DNA from: Anastrepha obliqua
Lineage: Eukaryota > Arthropoda > Insecta > Diptera > Tephritidae
Direction: 5' to 3'
DNA length: 64,000 bases
Assembly (NCBI RefSeq): GCF_027943255.1
Contig: NC_072895.1
Coordinates: 23,038,001-23,102,000 of the forward strand
Part shown: positions 43,813 to 55,385 of the stretch, one piece after another
Layout of the letters: each line of letters begins with the position of its first letter
How positions within the stretch are numbered: position 1 is the first letter of the stretch
Position numbers and translations under genes: made by a program
The notes under the pieces: model-generated
Databases searched by the model: none
What the model was told of the DNA's origin: nothing
The model's input: the letters and a program-made list of their open reading frames with translations, nothing else

Positions 43813-45384
43813 TTCTGTAGGATATTTGACTGAACAAGATTAGAGTATTTAGTCAACCATTTCGTGTCCCTGATGAGTCTCATCATGCCCTTCAAGTCGA
43901 CAAGGCCACTTTTTTTCCGAGTGTCTAAAAATGGAGTACTGAGATGCTAATACCTGTTTTTGGCACAGATCACTGCATCCTGCCCATCGCTGTTGCAGGT
44001 TCTGCATCATCATCTGCATGCTTAGCTTTTAAGTAGGGCCTAGTAAGCAACCCTATGACAGTAGATATGACCTCTATTTTCAGATTTTACAAACTTCACG
44101 TGCATTTCCAGTCTAGCTTCGGTCACGGCTGTCTTATCTAAATCTCTCATCAGCTTATGTATTATAAATATATTTTTTTATCAATAACTTGCAATATCAA
44201 TGTTTTCTTTTCGAACAAAAATTTGCTTGATCGTACATTAGCAGCGAGCTCAGCAATTACTCTCAAATATCCGAGGTGTAGATGAGGTAGAGTCTTTTCT
44301 GCTAGATGATTGCTTGCGGAGAGCGGTGATAGTAGAGCGCAAGTTTAGAATCAAAATAAGTGAACCCAGAAGAGCTTTATTTTCACCTAATTACCAAATA
44401 TAAACCTATATACACCTCTAGTTCCCACTCTTTTCTGTTGCACAGCCTGTAATACAAAAAATTGACTTAGATGCGAGCTTTGGAAGAAGATGTCTCCGTA
44501 AAGTTTAGAGAAATCCGTCACCAGTTAGGGTATAGCTGCTGGCCCTCCACTCTATGCTGGAAAACGAACTCATTTTTCCGCAAATTTTCTTCCAAAAAAT
44601 TTTCAGAAGAGACGCTAGCCAAACTTTGCTAAAAAGACAGCACTTGCAACTTGAAGGACCCTGTGCTTATGCACTCATATAGGCACATATGTATTTTGGT
44701 GCACACTGAAAACAGCCGAAAATATGAATTGAAATTGCGATAATGAATGGTTATTACCTAGAGCCGGGAGTGCTTCGTACATAGAGGAGGCTTAAGTGCA
44801 TTTTTAATGTCTGCTTGCAAAATGACACAGTATTGAATAAATATGAATATGGTTTTAAGTTACATTATTTGCTGACTTGACTTTGTCTACTTTTCAGCAT
44901 GATGAGCTTTTGCAAATTGCATACATATTTACTTTTCCAATTTCATAATTTTTTTCAGAATTTTGAAAATAATTTGCAGCAACTTTTGATGAACTCAGTT
45001 AGAGTAAATTTTTGCTGGAAGAATTTTACCGAGCGAAATATGGCGAAATAAAAAAAAACATATTTAAAACTACGGGGCTTACAGTTTTTTCCCCGGAATT
45101 GAAAACAATATCTGAATAAGCATTGTTTTTATTTATTTTGTTTATAATGAACGTAATTTCAGGGTATTTTATTTTTCTGAACTAACAAACTTTCGAAAGA
45201 AGTTCAATTATTTTGTTAGCGTATCAGAGCTCATTTGCTATTAAACTTATTTACTGAATGGTTTTCCTAATGAATAGCTTTTCTCGCTCTTGTGGTTTAT
45301 ATTCATTCACTGAAAATTGGTTTACCTGTGGGTTTGAGATTAATAAGAAGTAAACTGAAAAAATGTAGGGAAAAAGGAAAAAAT
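43813..45384. other. Non-coding DNA, no recognised gene
   Basis: Mixed then AT-rich sequence. Nothing matched the repeats, TE domains or RNA genes seen elsewhere. Confidence 0.4.
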
Positions 45385-46140
45385 ATTAATATTTGGATTT
45401 ATTCAATGTTGGAAATTTTCAAACAGTTTTTAAATATTTTTACATATTTAAAAAAAATATGTAAATACACGTAAATATGTAAACATACTTTTTAAATATA
45501 TTCCTTTCGAAAAATATTTTACTATTATAATTTTTCTAAATTTTTTTATTTTTGAATTGAAAACCTACTCCCTTACCTTTTTTTGATTTATTCAATGTAG
45601 GAAGTTTTAGAACAGTTTTTAAATATTTTTTTTTAATTTTATGCACAAACATACTTTTTAAAAAAATTCGTTTGGAAAAAAATTTTATTCATTTTTTTTT
45701 AATTTTTGAGAAAAAAATATTTTTTTGTTTTTGAATTGAAGACCAATCCCCTTTACATTTTATAAATTATTCAATGCTGGATATTTGGAACAGTTTTGAA
45801 AAATTTTTTTAAACTTGCATGAGCAAACATTTTTTTTTAAATTTGTTTGGAAAAAAAAATTTTTTTTGTTTGCCATTTTTGAAAACCAAAAATTTATACC
45901 ATTTCTTAAATATTTTTTTAAACTTTTATAATACTTTTTAAAAAAAATTCGTTTGGAAAAAAATGTAACTAATTTTTTTAAGTTTTTGAAAAAAAAAATT
46001 CGTTTGGAAAAAATTTTTTCTAATTTCTTTAAGTTTTTGAAAAACAGAAAATGTTTTGGTTGCCATTTTTGAAAACCAATCCCCCGTCAGATTTTATGAT
46101 TTATTCAATACTGGAAATTTTTAATAGTTTTTAAAGTGAA
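45385..46140. repeat. Degenerate tandem array, unit about 165-190 bp
   Basis: The word TTATTCAAT(G/A)xTGGAA starts units at 45399, 45588, 45767 and 46100 (the last gap is two units). Each is followed by an ATTTTTAAACAG-type stretch, ATACTTTTTAAA, TTCGTTTGGAAAAA and TTTTTGAATTGAAAACC in the same order. It is AT-rich, satellite-like and of low identity. The array is directly followed by a SINE. Confidence 0.7.
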
Positions 46141-46267
46141 ATATATTCGGTTCTAATATATTTGACATATAAATATTTTTTTGATTAATAAAAAAAAAAA
46201 ATTTTACTTCCAATTTTTTTGTCAACCACTTTTTTCCTTTTCAGATTTTTTTTTATTTGCTTTGTTG

Positions 46268-46530
46268 ACGCGTGACTGTCATTCGGAAGTGCCCAGTTCG
46301 AAACACGTTCTGGGCATGAAAAACAAAATAATGGAAAACGTTTTTTCCAATAGCGGTCGCTCCTGGGCAGGTAGTAGCAAACCTCCGATTTCTGCGATGA
46401 AAAAGTTATTCATAAAAAAATCATTTACCCTTCGGAGCCGCCTGAAAACTGTAGGTCCCTCCATTTGTGGAACAACATCAAGACACACACCACAAATAGG
46501 AGGAGGATCTCGGCCAAGCACCCAAAAGAG
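46268..46530 (+). repeat. SINE copy, GTGCCCAGTTCG head type
   Basis: The head is GACGCGTGACTGTCATTCGG, then AAGTGCCCAGTTCGAAACAC instead of the AATTCAGAGAGAACGTAGG type. The body: CCAATAGCGGTCGCTCCTGG, GCCCTTCGGAGCC-like text, GGTCCCTCCATTTGTGGAAC, ACACACCACAAATAGGAGGA. The tail stops at AAAAGAGTGC and meets the antisense LINE 3' end at 46540. Confidence 0.88.
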
Positions 46531-46539
46531 TGCTTTGTG

Positions 46540-47423
46540 TTTGTTGTTGTTAAAGTGGTTGAGTATTTCTACTGAAATAATCTTAATTAGCAACTAGCGC
46601 CGTTTTTGTACCACTATTCTTGTGTGAAGTCTTATTATTATTGTTTTTATGTAGTTACTTATTGCTTTTTTTTGTTTTTGTTTTTTTCTTTGTTTTTTGG
46701 TTTTTATTTGTTTTGTTTGAGTCAGATCCATTTCGTGAAATTCAAGTTTAAAAATCTAACAAACTTTTAACAGCAGACATTTCTGTGTTTGAGATTTCAT
46801 TAATTTGCTGTAAGGAAGGCTTAGCGAAAGAGCAAAATCTGGCTCTAGTTAGATAGTTAAATAGTGAAAAAGATTTTTTTTTCACCCCGTCCACCTGACA
46901 GCTTCTGCAGATGTGTTTGAGAGGAAGGCTAAGTCGGGCTGCATGAGCTTCTACCTTGCACTGACCTGTAAGGGTTGCACTGATACGTAAAATGTTTGGA
47001 CGAGAGCATCCTTATAGGTAGTTTATCCTCCGGATGTTGTACGACGGCTCTGTTTTTCTTGTTGTAGTGCATGAAGTAAATTGCGTTCACCTCCTTTCGG
47101 CTAAAGCATAGTAGTGTGAAGCGTCTTTGGTGTTTATTTTTATTGGGTTAAATGGCGTAGCGACTGCAACCGCCCCTTTTAAATCTAGTGCCACTGTTTT
47201 TCTTGCTAGCTCATCTGCTGCTAATTCTAGTTCCTCTCTACACTTTAAAACTAGTTTGGATAGATAGACAGATAGCTACTCTTGCACCAATTCCTTTCAA
47301 GAATTTTAACGATATCCTTGATTCTCTGATTGCAAAGAATTCAGAGCGGAATACGCTGGCATAGCCAGGAAGTCGAATTGATTTCGATAAGTTGAGTGGT
47401 GCCCCATAGAGGCCAGCTCTCAC
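46540..47423 (-). pseudogene. LINE relic: RNase H, zinc tail and 3' end
   Basis: Minus strand. 47423-47238 reads GAPLNLSKSIRLPGYASVFR and SEFFAIRES, the start of RNase H. Near 47215-47180 is a fragment resembling ADELARK, and near 46990-46890 are TLTGQCKVEAHAARLSLPL and HICRSCQ, the zinc tail. The 3' UTR contains CGCTAGTTGCTAATTAAGAT and ends in TTTAACAACAACAAAC (46541-46556), a (CAA)n tail. The middle is frameshifted and there is no RT. Confidence 0.75.
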
Positions 47424-47599
47424 ACCTCAGTTCATCTTTGTATCGTCAATGATGATTTCAATATCGAATTGTCCAATCAACTCACCTTTCCCTTCCCTGT
47501 GGAAATATGTAAAAAAAATTAATACAATAAAATATTATCGAAGTCTGTCGAAATATGTAAAAAAAAAAATTCTACAAGATTTTAAACAAACATTTAAAA
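47424..47599. other. Spacer
   Basis: Short AT-rich sequence with TCGAAATATGTAAAAAAAAA; it contains no feature I can name. Confidence 0.3.
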
Positions 47600-47819
47600 A
47601 ATGTTTGCAAACAATGTGAAAACCACCAGACATAATCACGAGAATAGCTCTGAACTGGAACCCGAAAGAGAGCAAAATACCAAAAAACCAAACAACACTT
47701 GGAGAAGGTCGATGCTGCGCGAACTAGCAGATGCCGACATCTCATGGGACGGCACAGAACCATGTACGATGGAAGAGTTTTGTCGAAGACCTATGCTCCC
47801 GAAAAATTTTAAGTGTTAA
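47600..47819 (+). pseudogene. RTE/CR1-like LINE RT C-terminal fragment
   Basis: The plus-strand frame 47601-47819 contains KKPNNTWRRSMLRELADADI, SWDGTE and EEFCRRPML, corresponding to the G-R-P-x-x-T-W-R-R ... W-R-x-F-V-x-x-L-C ending of RTE/CR1-like RT proteins. The stop TAA at 47817-47819 is probably the true end. The rest of the element is missing upstream. Confidence 0.6.
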
Positions 47820-49317
47820 AAAGAGCCAAAGATATTTCACCTAAAAAAAGACAACACTAAATAAATCTTAAAATTAAAACTTTTTGGAAAATGTTTCAGC
47901 TCACTTCTCATTTTTCGAGCCTACAAATTACGTAACCTGCAAAAAAATATACCACAATGTCGAAAATACTTGGATCACTGGACGCGGAGCCGCTCAGTTG
48001 TTACCACTGTAGAAGTGACCACTGCCACCGAGGACTCAATTCAGGGCTCTTTTTAATAAGTTCTGCATTTTTTCTAACTTACACTGAAAGTGAAGCCACT
48101 CAATTAACGACTGTGCCCGATTAAGGGAAAAATATTCATTGAAAGCAATTCATGCATAAGATTTGTGCTGTCAAATCACTGGTCTGCGCTGTTGCAACGA
48201 TTGTATTTATTTTATACGAAATTACGCGGCCGAAGCGGAAAATTGGTAGAAAAAATTGTGCAGAAAAAAGTGCTCACATGTCAAGAGAGTTAAATGCTAA
48301 TCATTCAAAATAAATGATTTTCTACTACTAAAAGCCAATCAATAAAATGCGAAACAAATTCTACAAAAAAGTTACGAAACACAAATATGAAAACTTTCCA
48401 ACGCATTTGTGTGTAACTATGCAGAATATTTTTCCAGTTCAACTGCAATCGCTCACAAAAACTGCTGCATTTGTGTGCACGTACATATGTATGCATGTAT
48501 ATAAGTACCTGTAACCACACACATTAAACCTGGAAACTTGCAAAGACCAATTTAATGTGGTAGTTAGCATTTTACTTTATCGCTTCCATATACCCACATA
48601 AATACTTGCATGTACCAGAGGTCGACGTGGCGTATGAGTAACTCGCTCTTTGCTCGCATTCGCATTGCAAATGCATATTCATAACCTGGATTAACTTATA
48701 ATCACAATAATCAAGTAGCTATATAGCTGCTCAGCTCATAATCCGCTTGAGTGTTCGTACTTTTACTGACTGGCAACAACAGGCAGGCTGCTTGTCGCAC
48801 TGCACTCGTTCGCTCACTCACAACTGTTCGTGACCCACTTGGCCACTTATGGATATGCCAACTCGATTGTGGATCAAAATATTGTTTCACTTACAATGTT
48901 TTTGCAATGAATATGCATTTGTGTTTGTATGTTAGTAAGTTTGTATTTTTCCTTTTCCTTTTCGTTTCATTTGATTTGAAGCTGGTCGGAAGGAATACTA
49001 GGAAAGTTTTATACACTTACATAAATGTACTTTTTATACATACATACGTAGAAAGCATGAATGTCAATATCGGCGGTAATAGTTGATACCGGAATTTTGT
49101 TTGGATGCTTTCCATGCAGTACTGAAAACCCAGAACTAGTCCCGAAATATAAATTTCTGAAAGTCATTAAAAATTCAAGAAGACTTTGAACCTTTTACAA
49201 AAAATAAACTAAATAAATTTTACTGATAACTTTTTATACAAATTTTTTGAATAATAATGACATAGTACAAAATCATACAAGCAAATCAGTTTTAAAGCCA
49301 AAACTAGTTACTAAAAA
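47820..49317. other. Non-coding DNA, no recognised gene
   Basis: Contains GTACATATGTATGCATGTAT-like words at about 48482 and ordinary AT-rich DNA. The 111-codon plus frame at 48751-49086 has no domain and reads through CATACATACG DNA. Confidence 0.4.
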
Positions 49318-49460
49318 CCACTGTAGCCAAAAGCGCTGATAGGTGACTACCATTCGGTAGTGCCAAGTTTTGAAACCCCGGGCAAGAAACATAAAATTAT
49401 AGAATTATAGCAACGGCTAAACCTAAGAGTGTAGAAAAAAGTTCTTCATAAAGCTGTTGA
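49318..49460 (+). repeat. SINE copy, GTGCCAAGTT head type, heavily deleted
   Basis: The head CACTGTAGCCAAAAGCGCTG is followed by GGTGACTACCATTCGGTAGT, then GAAACCCCGGGCAAGAAACA. The body is collapsed to AGCAACGGCTAAACC, GAGTGTAG and GTTCTTCATAAAG. The 3' third is missing. Confidence 0.7.
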
Positions 49461-49772
49461 AATAATTTGTATATTTTAGTTACATGGCCACCTTATTTGG
49501 TTTATTTAGACCTTCTGTTGAAATACAGTGCGGTCTCTTTTCATTCATTCACTTGTATGAAGGCACTGCGGATAGATATTTTACTTTTATACTTTGTTTT
49601 TTTTTATACTTTGCGTAATACATTAAATAAAAACCGTTTGATTACAAGAAAAAACTATAAACAATTTTCAAATTTTTTAGGATAAAATATACTTTTTCAA
49701 AAAAAATTGTATTTATTTCTTAAAATTAAAAAAACTTTATTTATTTATTTAAATATAAAACTTTTTTTCCCC
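49461..49772. other. AT-rich spacer between two SINE copies
   Basis: No feature recognised; the 72-codon plus frame at 49467-49685 has no domain. Confidence 0.35.
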
Positions 49773-50012
49773 CTCAGGCATGAAACACAAAAATAATAGA
49801 AAAAGTTTTTCCAATAGCGGGCACCCCTCGGCAGTGCATCCCTTCGAGTGTATTTGTGCCATAAAAAAAGCTCCTTATAACTATTTGTCGTTCGGAGTCG
49901 GCTTAAAACTTTAGGGCCCTCCCGTTGTGAAATAACATCAACACGCACCCCACAAATATGAGGAGGAGCTCGGCCGAGTAGCAATAATTTGTGTAGGCGT
50001 CAATTACATACA
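49773..50012 (+). repeat. SINE copy with complete 3' end and (ATAC)n tail
   Basis: It starts in CAGGCATGAAACACAAAAAT (head truncated), then TCCAATAGCGGGCACCCCTC, GTCGTTCGGAGTCGGC, CCCACAAATATGAGGAGGAG and CTCGGCCGAGTAG. The 3' end is GTGTAGGCGTCAATTA (49991-50006), followed by the tail CATACATAC, into which the next element is inserted. The minus frame at 49745-49984 is antisense to it. Confidence 0.88.
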
Positions 50013-50014
50013 TA

Positions 50015-50709
50015 CAGTCCACGTCATAAGAAAACGTACTCCATATATCGACAAGTTTTGGCTATTTATTTATTTACTTTTTAATTTTAACTATTATTTT
50101 ATAAAAACACTGTTCATACTACAACAAAAACCAAATAAAGCGAGGTTTCAAACTTTGCACAAAATTTTTAAAATTCAGGAAATTTTAATCTAATTTCAAA
50201 ACTTTTACTCAGAATCTCTAAAAACATTTCGGGTATGCCAGTTAATAAACCATTAAATTTTGGTAAAACAAAATATAAGTTTCAAGTACATAAAAAATTA
50301 CACTTATTTTCAAGAATTTATTTTGGTCGCGGTCTTGCGCATTTTCTCAATTAACGCCCATTTTTCTTATATGGAAGAAAACACCCAACACCGTCAGCAG
50401 AACAAATTGTCAAAAATTAAAGCGATTTTCGAACCACTTGAAACTTGCACTTTATTATACCAAAATTCAGTGGTCTATAAAACTGCGTGCCTGAAATTTT
50501 TCGAAAAATTGTCATTATGAGTTTGAAGTTTTGAAGGAAATTTACCGAATTCTTACAAATTTTACATAAAGTTTGAAGCTTTGCTGATATGGCTTTTGTT
50601 GTCGTATGAACTATTTAAAATTAATAATAATAATCTAAATTTTGAAATAAATAAGTAGAAAATCAAAACTTTTCCATATGTGGTGTACATTTTTCTTTGA
50701 CGCTATCAG
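50015..50709. mobile_element. 695-bp Tc1-like element with very long TIRs
   Basis: The left end CAGTCCACGTCATAAGAAAA and the reverse complement of the right end, CTGATAGCGTCAAAGAAAAA, are followed by matching GTAC(T/A)CCA(T/C)ATAT and AAGTTTTG. Similarity resumes inward at GTTCATACTACAACAAAAAC versus GTTCATACGACAACAAAAGC and continues to TTCAAACTTT and beyond, so the arms are about 200 bp. TA flanks both ends (50013-50014, 50710-50711). No transposase is recognisable. The 86-codon frame inside (50260-50520) spans the centre and has no known domain. Confidence 0.75.
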
Positions 50710-50711
50710 TA

Positions 50712-51144
50712 TATATATTGATATCATGTACGAATATGGATTAGGCATTCAGATATGCCTCAAAACCATATAAGAAAAAACATACTTTTGAAACTATTTT
50801 TTTATACTAAGTTCGAGGAAAACTGCAAAAAAACAATAACGAAAAGTTATATACCTAAGTATTTTATTTAGAAAAAAATTGTTTCTACTTTTATAATTTC
50901 TACTTACACAATTTTTTTTCTAAAAATAAAATTTTTTCTAAAATAAAACACAAATAAAATTTTTTTTTAATACAATTTTTTCTAAAATAATTTTTTTTTA
51001 ATACAATTTTGTTATAATACTTATATAATTTTTAATTTTGCTAATTACACTTAAAATATCTAGCGTAAGTGTGTTTCCAGTTTAACAACGTGCAACGCTC
51101 GTACCTGCTTTTTCCTGGCAAAAGTAAAAACTATTAATTTTGGG
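50712..51144. other. AT-rich DNA, no feature
   Basis: Runs such as TAAAATTTTTTCTAAAATAA repeat loosely at 50920-51010; nothing else is recognised. Confidence 0.35.
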
Positions 51145-51297
51145 TTTGTATGAACTCTCTTTCAGTAAAATTTCATCTCAAGTCTTTTCTACTAATCTAG
51201 ATTGAAAAAAAGCTCATTGTTTGTATGAACTCTCTTTCAGTAAAATTTCATCTCAAGTTTTTTCTACTAATCTAGATTCAAAAAAAGCTCATTGTTT
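51145..51297. repeat. 75-bp tandem duplication
   Basis: 51145-51219 and 51220-51294 are nearly identical, differing at two positions (AGTCTTTTC/AGTTTTTTC and ATTGAAA/ATTCAAA). A 9-bp hairpin, TCGAGATTC (51297-51305) and GAATCTCGA (51322-51330), follows directly. Low divergence indicates a recent duplication. Confidence 0.9.
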
Positions 51298-51879
51298 CGA
51301 GATTCGCATAACTACGCTCGTGAATCTCGATACTTTAGAAGCACCTGCATCCCGGGATTGACATCCCCAGTCCAGTGGTAGTGCAGTATTGCCACGAAAG
51401 AGTGCAAGGACTGCAACGAAAATAAATGCTTCTATTCCACTTGACTGCAAGTCAAACAAAATTTATATTTGCTATCAAAAACAAATATAACTACAACAAC
51501 AGCTCTTGCAGATACACATACGGACGTGTGTTTGTGTATGGAACTGCATAGCAATGCGCTGCAAATCAGCAGTTTCACTTCAATGCATCAATGTTACTTG
51601 GCAATCAGTTTGTGTTTACGCTCGACTCGTTGCACATGACATAACTGCAAGAGTTCGAGCATATGCACGTACATACATACACGTATGTATATATTTATGT
51701 TATGTATGTACAGTGATTAGTAGCACTGTGACAGAGCTCGTTGTGTTATATGAAAGATATGCAAAAAATAATGTTTTTGAGGATCAGATGTTTACTATTA
51801 TACATCCATATAAGTCCTTGTATGCATTATGCTATTAGTTTACTAGGTTTGCATAATTTAATTTTGATATTCGGTTTCT
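51298..51879. other. Non-coding DNA, no recognised gene
   Basis: The 110-codon plus frame at 51506-51838 runs through ACGTACATACATACACG DNA and has no domain. Confidence 0.4.
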
Positions 51880-52990
51880 TCTTTGTCTGCGCCTTAATCT
51901 TGGTCTTCGCTTTCATCTTCATCTCGATTCTCTTCTTCGTATTTATCTGATCTTCGACTGCTCTTTCATCTTCGCCTTCATCTTTGCTTTCATGTTCAAC
52001 ATAATCGACTGGCTTTTTAAAATCAATAAATGTCCTCCAGTTATTGCAATCAGTTGGCGATCCTTTTTTGGTATTTTGGTTATATGCCCTGTAACCAATC
52101 AGTTGGATACTCCTCGGTTTCCCAAACAGCTTTGGAAAGAGGCTTCAGCATATTTGTAATTTTCGTAGCATCTGCCTTAAGTATTTCAGCCGTTTGTGCA
52201 GCGGCTATTGATCTTATTTAGGTTACGTAGTCCAGTAACTGTGCCTGTATCATCAAAAGTGTCTTCCTTGAGTTTGGGTGCGAGCTCAAGAATTTTTCGG
52301 AAATGTGCAAACCATCTTTTAAGTTGTTCATTTGGATCACTTAACAGATCGCTGCTAAAATTTTCTACTGCTGAGCTTGTTGGCAATTTTCTGTCGCGTC
52401 CATTCATAAAGGACCTTTAGGTTTCCTGATGCGGCTGCTATTTCTCCATCCCGGCCATTTAAATTAGTCCACTCGCGTTTATCTCGTCTGCACAGTCGTT
52501 TTACCGATGTGTTAAGTACGACATATTGTTTTTGGGCTCCTATTATTTCGCGCTTTGTTTTAGCTCGATTGATTGCAGCCTTAGCAGTTCTTCTTTCTTT
52601 GATTTTATTCCACGCTTCTTCGCTAATGGTTTCCTTCTAATTTCGCTTGCGTTTGCCTGCCACTGTTGTGCCTGCATTTACAAATGTGGTTTTGATTTGC
52701 TCCAGTTGGCTTACAAAGAATCGTTGGAGTAGGCGGTCGATTGCTCACAAACCTTAACTTTTTCCACAAATTCACGGCATACTTGAGAGAGCTTTAGTTT
52801 TTGAACGACAAATCTTGTCTGTACTTTCTATTTTAATGCGGACTTCTGCAATTACAAGATGATTCTTAGTTTTCCCAACCGGTGTTACCCAGCTTAATTT
52901 ATGGCTATCTTTGTGCGGGAACAAAGAGGCGCCAATACCAAAGTCTCTATTACTGCATAATTCTCTGAATAGACACTATACTAGGTATAT
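51880..52990 (-). pseudogene. RTE-like LINE relic (EN end, linker, start of RT)
   Basis: Minus strand. DSHKLSWVTPVGKTKN joined by a deletion to HLVIAEVRIKIEST (end of the endonuclease, about 52925-52830). The linker has EEAWNKIKERRTAKAAINRA and LNGRDG..AAASGNLK, then LLSDPNEQLKRWFAHF (52407-52300). The RT start has AAEILKADATKITNML and YPTDWLQGI. A large deletion joins CNNWR to FIDFKKPVDY, removing the RT fingers. The end runs into GAAGATGAA-type simple repeat (51905-51995), probably the 3' tail. The linker wording differs from the intact RTE at 18 kb, so it is another RTE-like lineage. Confidence 0.75.
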
Positions 52991-53059
52991 TTATTAGTTT
53001 GTATAGTAAGTTCATACTGAACTTTTTTTTACTTTTATTTAAATAAAACCAATAAACAT

Positions 53060-54060
53060 ATCAAAGAGTTAATCAGTTATATATTCGCCGCTGCTGTTTT
53101 CAATCTCTTCGTCCTCTCGATCAATTCGTTGATGCCGTTCCGCCAAAAATCGCCTGGTCTGGTGTCAAAGAAGTTGTTGAGCCAGTTTTTAGGGACCTTC
53201 TTGCTATCGAAGGTAACACCTTTCATATGGTTTGATTGGATTTGAGAGAGCAGACCCTGTCGGTGCAGGGTCCGGAGAATACGGCGGATGCTGAGGAACG
53301 TCACATTAGAGCTCTTGGAGTGTGGCTTTGATGACTGAAAGAGAATGGTTTGACTAGGTCGATCAAATCTTCTCAGTTTCATAGCCTCATTCACGCAGTG
53401 TAGCTGGGCAATGTAGAGCTTCTAGTTCACCGAGGCATTCCTTTAGACCATCTCCCAGTGCACCATACCCTTCCAGTCCCACCAAACACATATCATGATC
53501 CTCTTTGGATGAGTATCTGGTTTGACTCTCGCCTTTGGCGTATCTCCTGGAGCCATCCACTCCTTTATTTGCTTTATATTGATGTATAGGCACCATTTCT
53601 CATCTTCCGTTACGATTCGATTCAAAAAGCGCTGTTTATGACCGCGTGTCACTCGATGGCGGACGAGAAGCCGAGAAACATTTTTAAGGCTACTTTCTTT
53701 GGTTTTTTTTGTTGAGCTCGTTAAGCACCCAGGCTCCCAATTTTTCGGTGAATCCCATCGAAAGAAAGCAACTGAAAAGCGTTTAATGATTTAATTTCAT
53801 TCTTTCCGCCAATTCTCGACTAGTTTGGCGACCGTTCTCTTTAAAAAGATGTTCTTCATCGAATTCAGAATCCCTCCCGCTGCGGAACGTGTCACCGATG
53901 TCAGGGTCGCCACTTTTGAACTTTCCAAACCATCTTTGTTCTGTAGATTCGCCTATGACACCTTCTCCATACACGTCGCAAATGTTCCGGGCTGCTTCGA
54001 TAGCTTCATGACCTCGATAGATGTTGATTTTTGCCTCCTGGGCATTCCATTTCTAAGCCT
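53060..54060 (-). pseudogene. Mariner transposase relic, nearly full length
   Basis: The minus-strand order is complete. HTH (53974-53783): QRWFGKFKSGDPDIGDTFRS and ELAERMKLNH. First catalytic block (53652-53443): RFLNRIVTEDEKWCLYINIK and PKRIMICVWWDWKG. NEAMKLRRFDRPSQTILFQ, with the second catalytic block decayed (FQSSKPHSK where HDNARPH is usual). C-terminus NWLNNFFDTRPGDFWRNGIN and ELIERTKRL, ending at 53077. At least three frame changes. The tract between the second Asp and the C-terminus has lost the third catalytic residue. A second fragment of the same family is at 61412-61800. Confidence 0.85.
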
Positions 54061-54106
54061 CAAAACTAATAAAAAATTAAATAACTCAAAAATACAATTA
54101 ACATAA

Positions 54107-54963
54107 TTTTATAGGGCAGAAAGAGTTCTATCGAATGAATACTCACCCTTTGCCAAACAGCAAACGTATCGTTGTAAAATAAAAGTAAATATGAAAACGC
54201 CATGAACTTATTCCCTAACCCAATATATGTGAATATGTATGTATGGGTGCACCCAGTAACCACAAAAGGAATAAAATATTTGAATTATTTTCGTTAAAGC
54301 TCGCGAACGGACGCAAGTACGGAGAGTGAGTCACCTCAATGTTGAGGTCTTAATACAAATGAAAATGAGCAAAAGAGGAAAATGGGCTAGGGGAGGTGTG
54401 ATGTTCATTCGAAATTTTAAACTGACAGCATTGCTAGTGGAGTATGCCTGGCGCTGATTGCCGGTGATAGCAATGAACAATGATGACAACAATGCTGACG
54501 AGCATTAACACTGACAGCTATAATAATTGTGTACGAGTATATGTGAATGTGGCTGCAATCTACAACAACAATAACAATCAAATGCACTAAAAATTTCAAT
54601 AATGACACTAAAACGTTGCGGACGGCATGAAAAAAGCAGCGCCAACAACTAAAAATAAATATCGCGCTGGCATTGTTGATGCGCATCATCATCACGATGA
54701 CGGAGCTGTCTAAATGGCGACAGCGAATGCGTTAATAACACCGACGACAGCGACAAGTTGACAACATGGCGTTAAAACACTGTTAGTGTCGCAGCAAATG
54801 TCTGGCATTTGCTGTGATGCATTAAAAACGATTTTTATTTGTAAAGGATATAGGGGGAAATGGAGGAAATTATAGGGACAGGGTGTTTCAGATAGCAGTT
54901 CATTTTTGCAAGGGATATTTTTAAGGCGCTATTAGCTTTTCATCATGCAGCAACTTGAATACC
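54107..54963. other. Non-coding DNA, no recognised gene
   Basis: Contains ACAACAACAATAACAATC and GATGACAACAATG runs (54460-54600) and a CATCATCATCACGATGACG patch at about 54685-54705. The 92-codon minus frame across it is a reading of these repeats. Confidence 0.4.
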
Positions 54964-55048
54964 TGCGGCCGCCGTAGCCGAATGGGTTGGTGCGTGACTA
55001 CCATTCGAAAGTGATAAAGAAAGTTTTTTTCATACTAGCGATCGCCTG
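54964..55048 (+). repeat. SINE head with intact A-box
   Basis: TGCGGCCGCCGTAGCCGAAT, GGGTTGGTGCGTGACTACCA and TTCGAAAGTG form the best-preserved SINE head in the window. After AGAAAGTTTTTTTCA and AGCGATCGCC it is lost; the remaining two thirds are absent. Confidence 0.85.
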
Positions 55049-55385
55049 TTTTGAATAAAATTATTTCCTTTGGGCTTCGAAATATTACAGCCCATTTTGG
55101 AAGCCAATGTTGGGTGTTGTCTAACCAGTGGAAATAAAGTTCTGATTGAAAAAGTATTTGATTGTAATTCAGGATCCCCGTTACTCAAATTTGTACAAAA
55201 AACTTATGAGACAGATTTCCTGGTAGAGAACACTCGTGAACGCTGTCATCGTAGGGCGCGTAATGAGAAGAAAAAATTAAAATTCTCTGGCTGCTGTGAA
55301 TGTCGCTGACTGCTATTTCAGATTTGAAAATTGTACTAAGTAACCGAAAAAGCTTACCCATGTCGAGCTAAGCTGTGCATTTGAC

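Noticed and set aside
49318..50012. One SINE split by an insertion of about 310 bp
   Set aside because: The 49318 copy already contains collapsed middle segments that occur again in the 49773 copy, so these are two copies.
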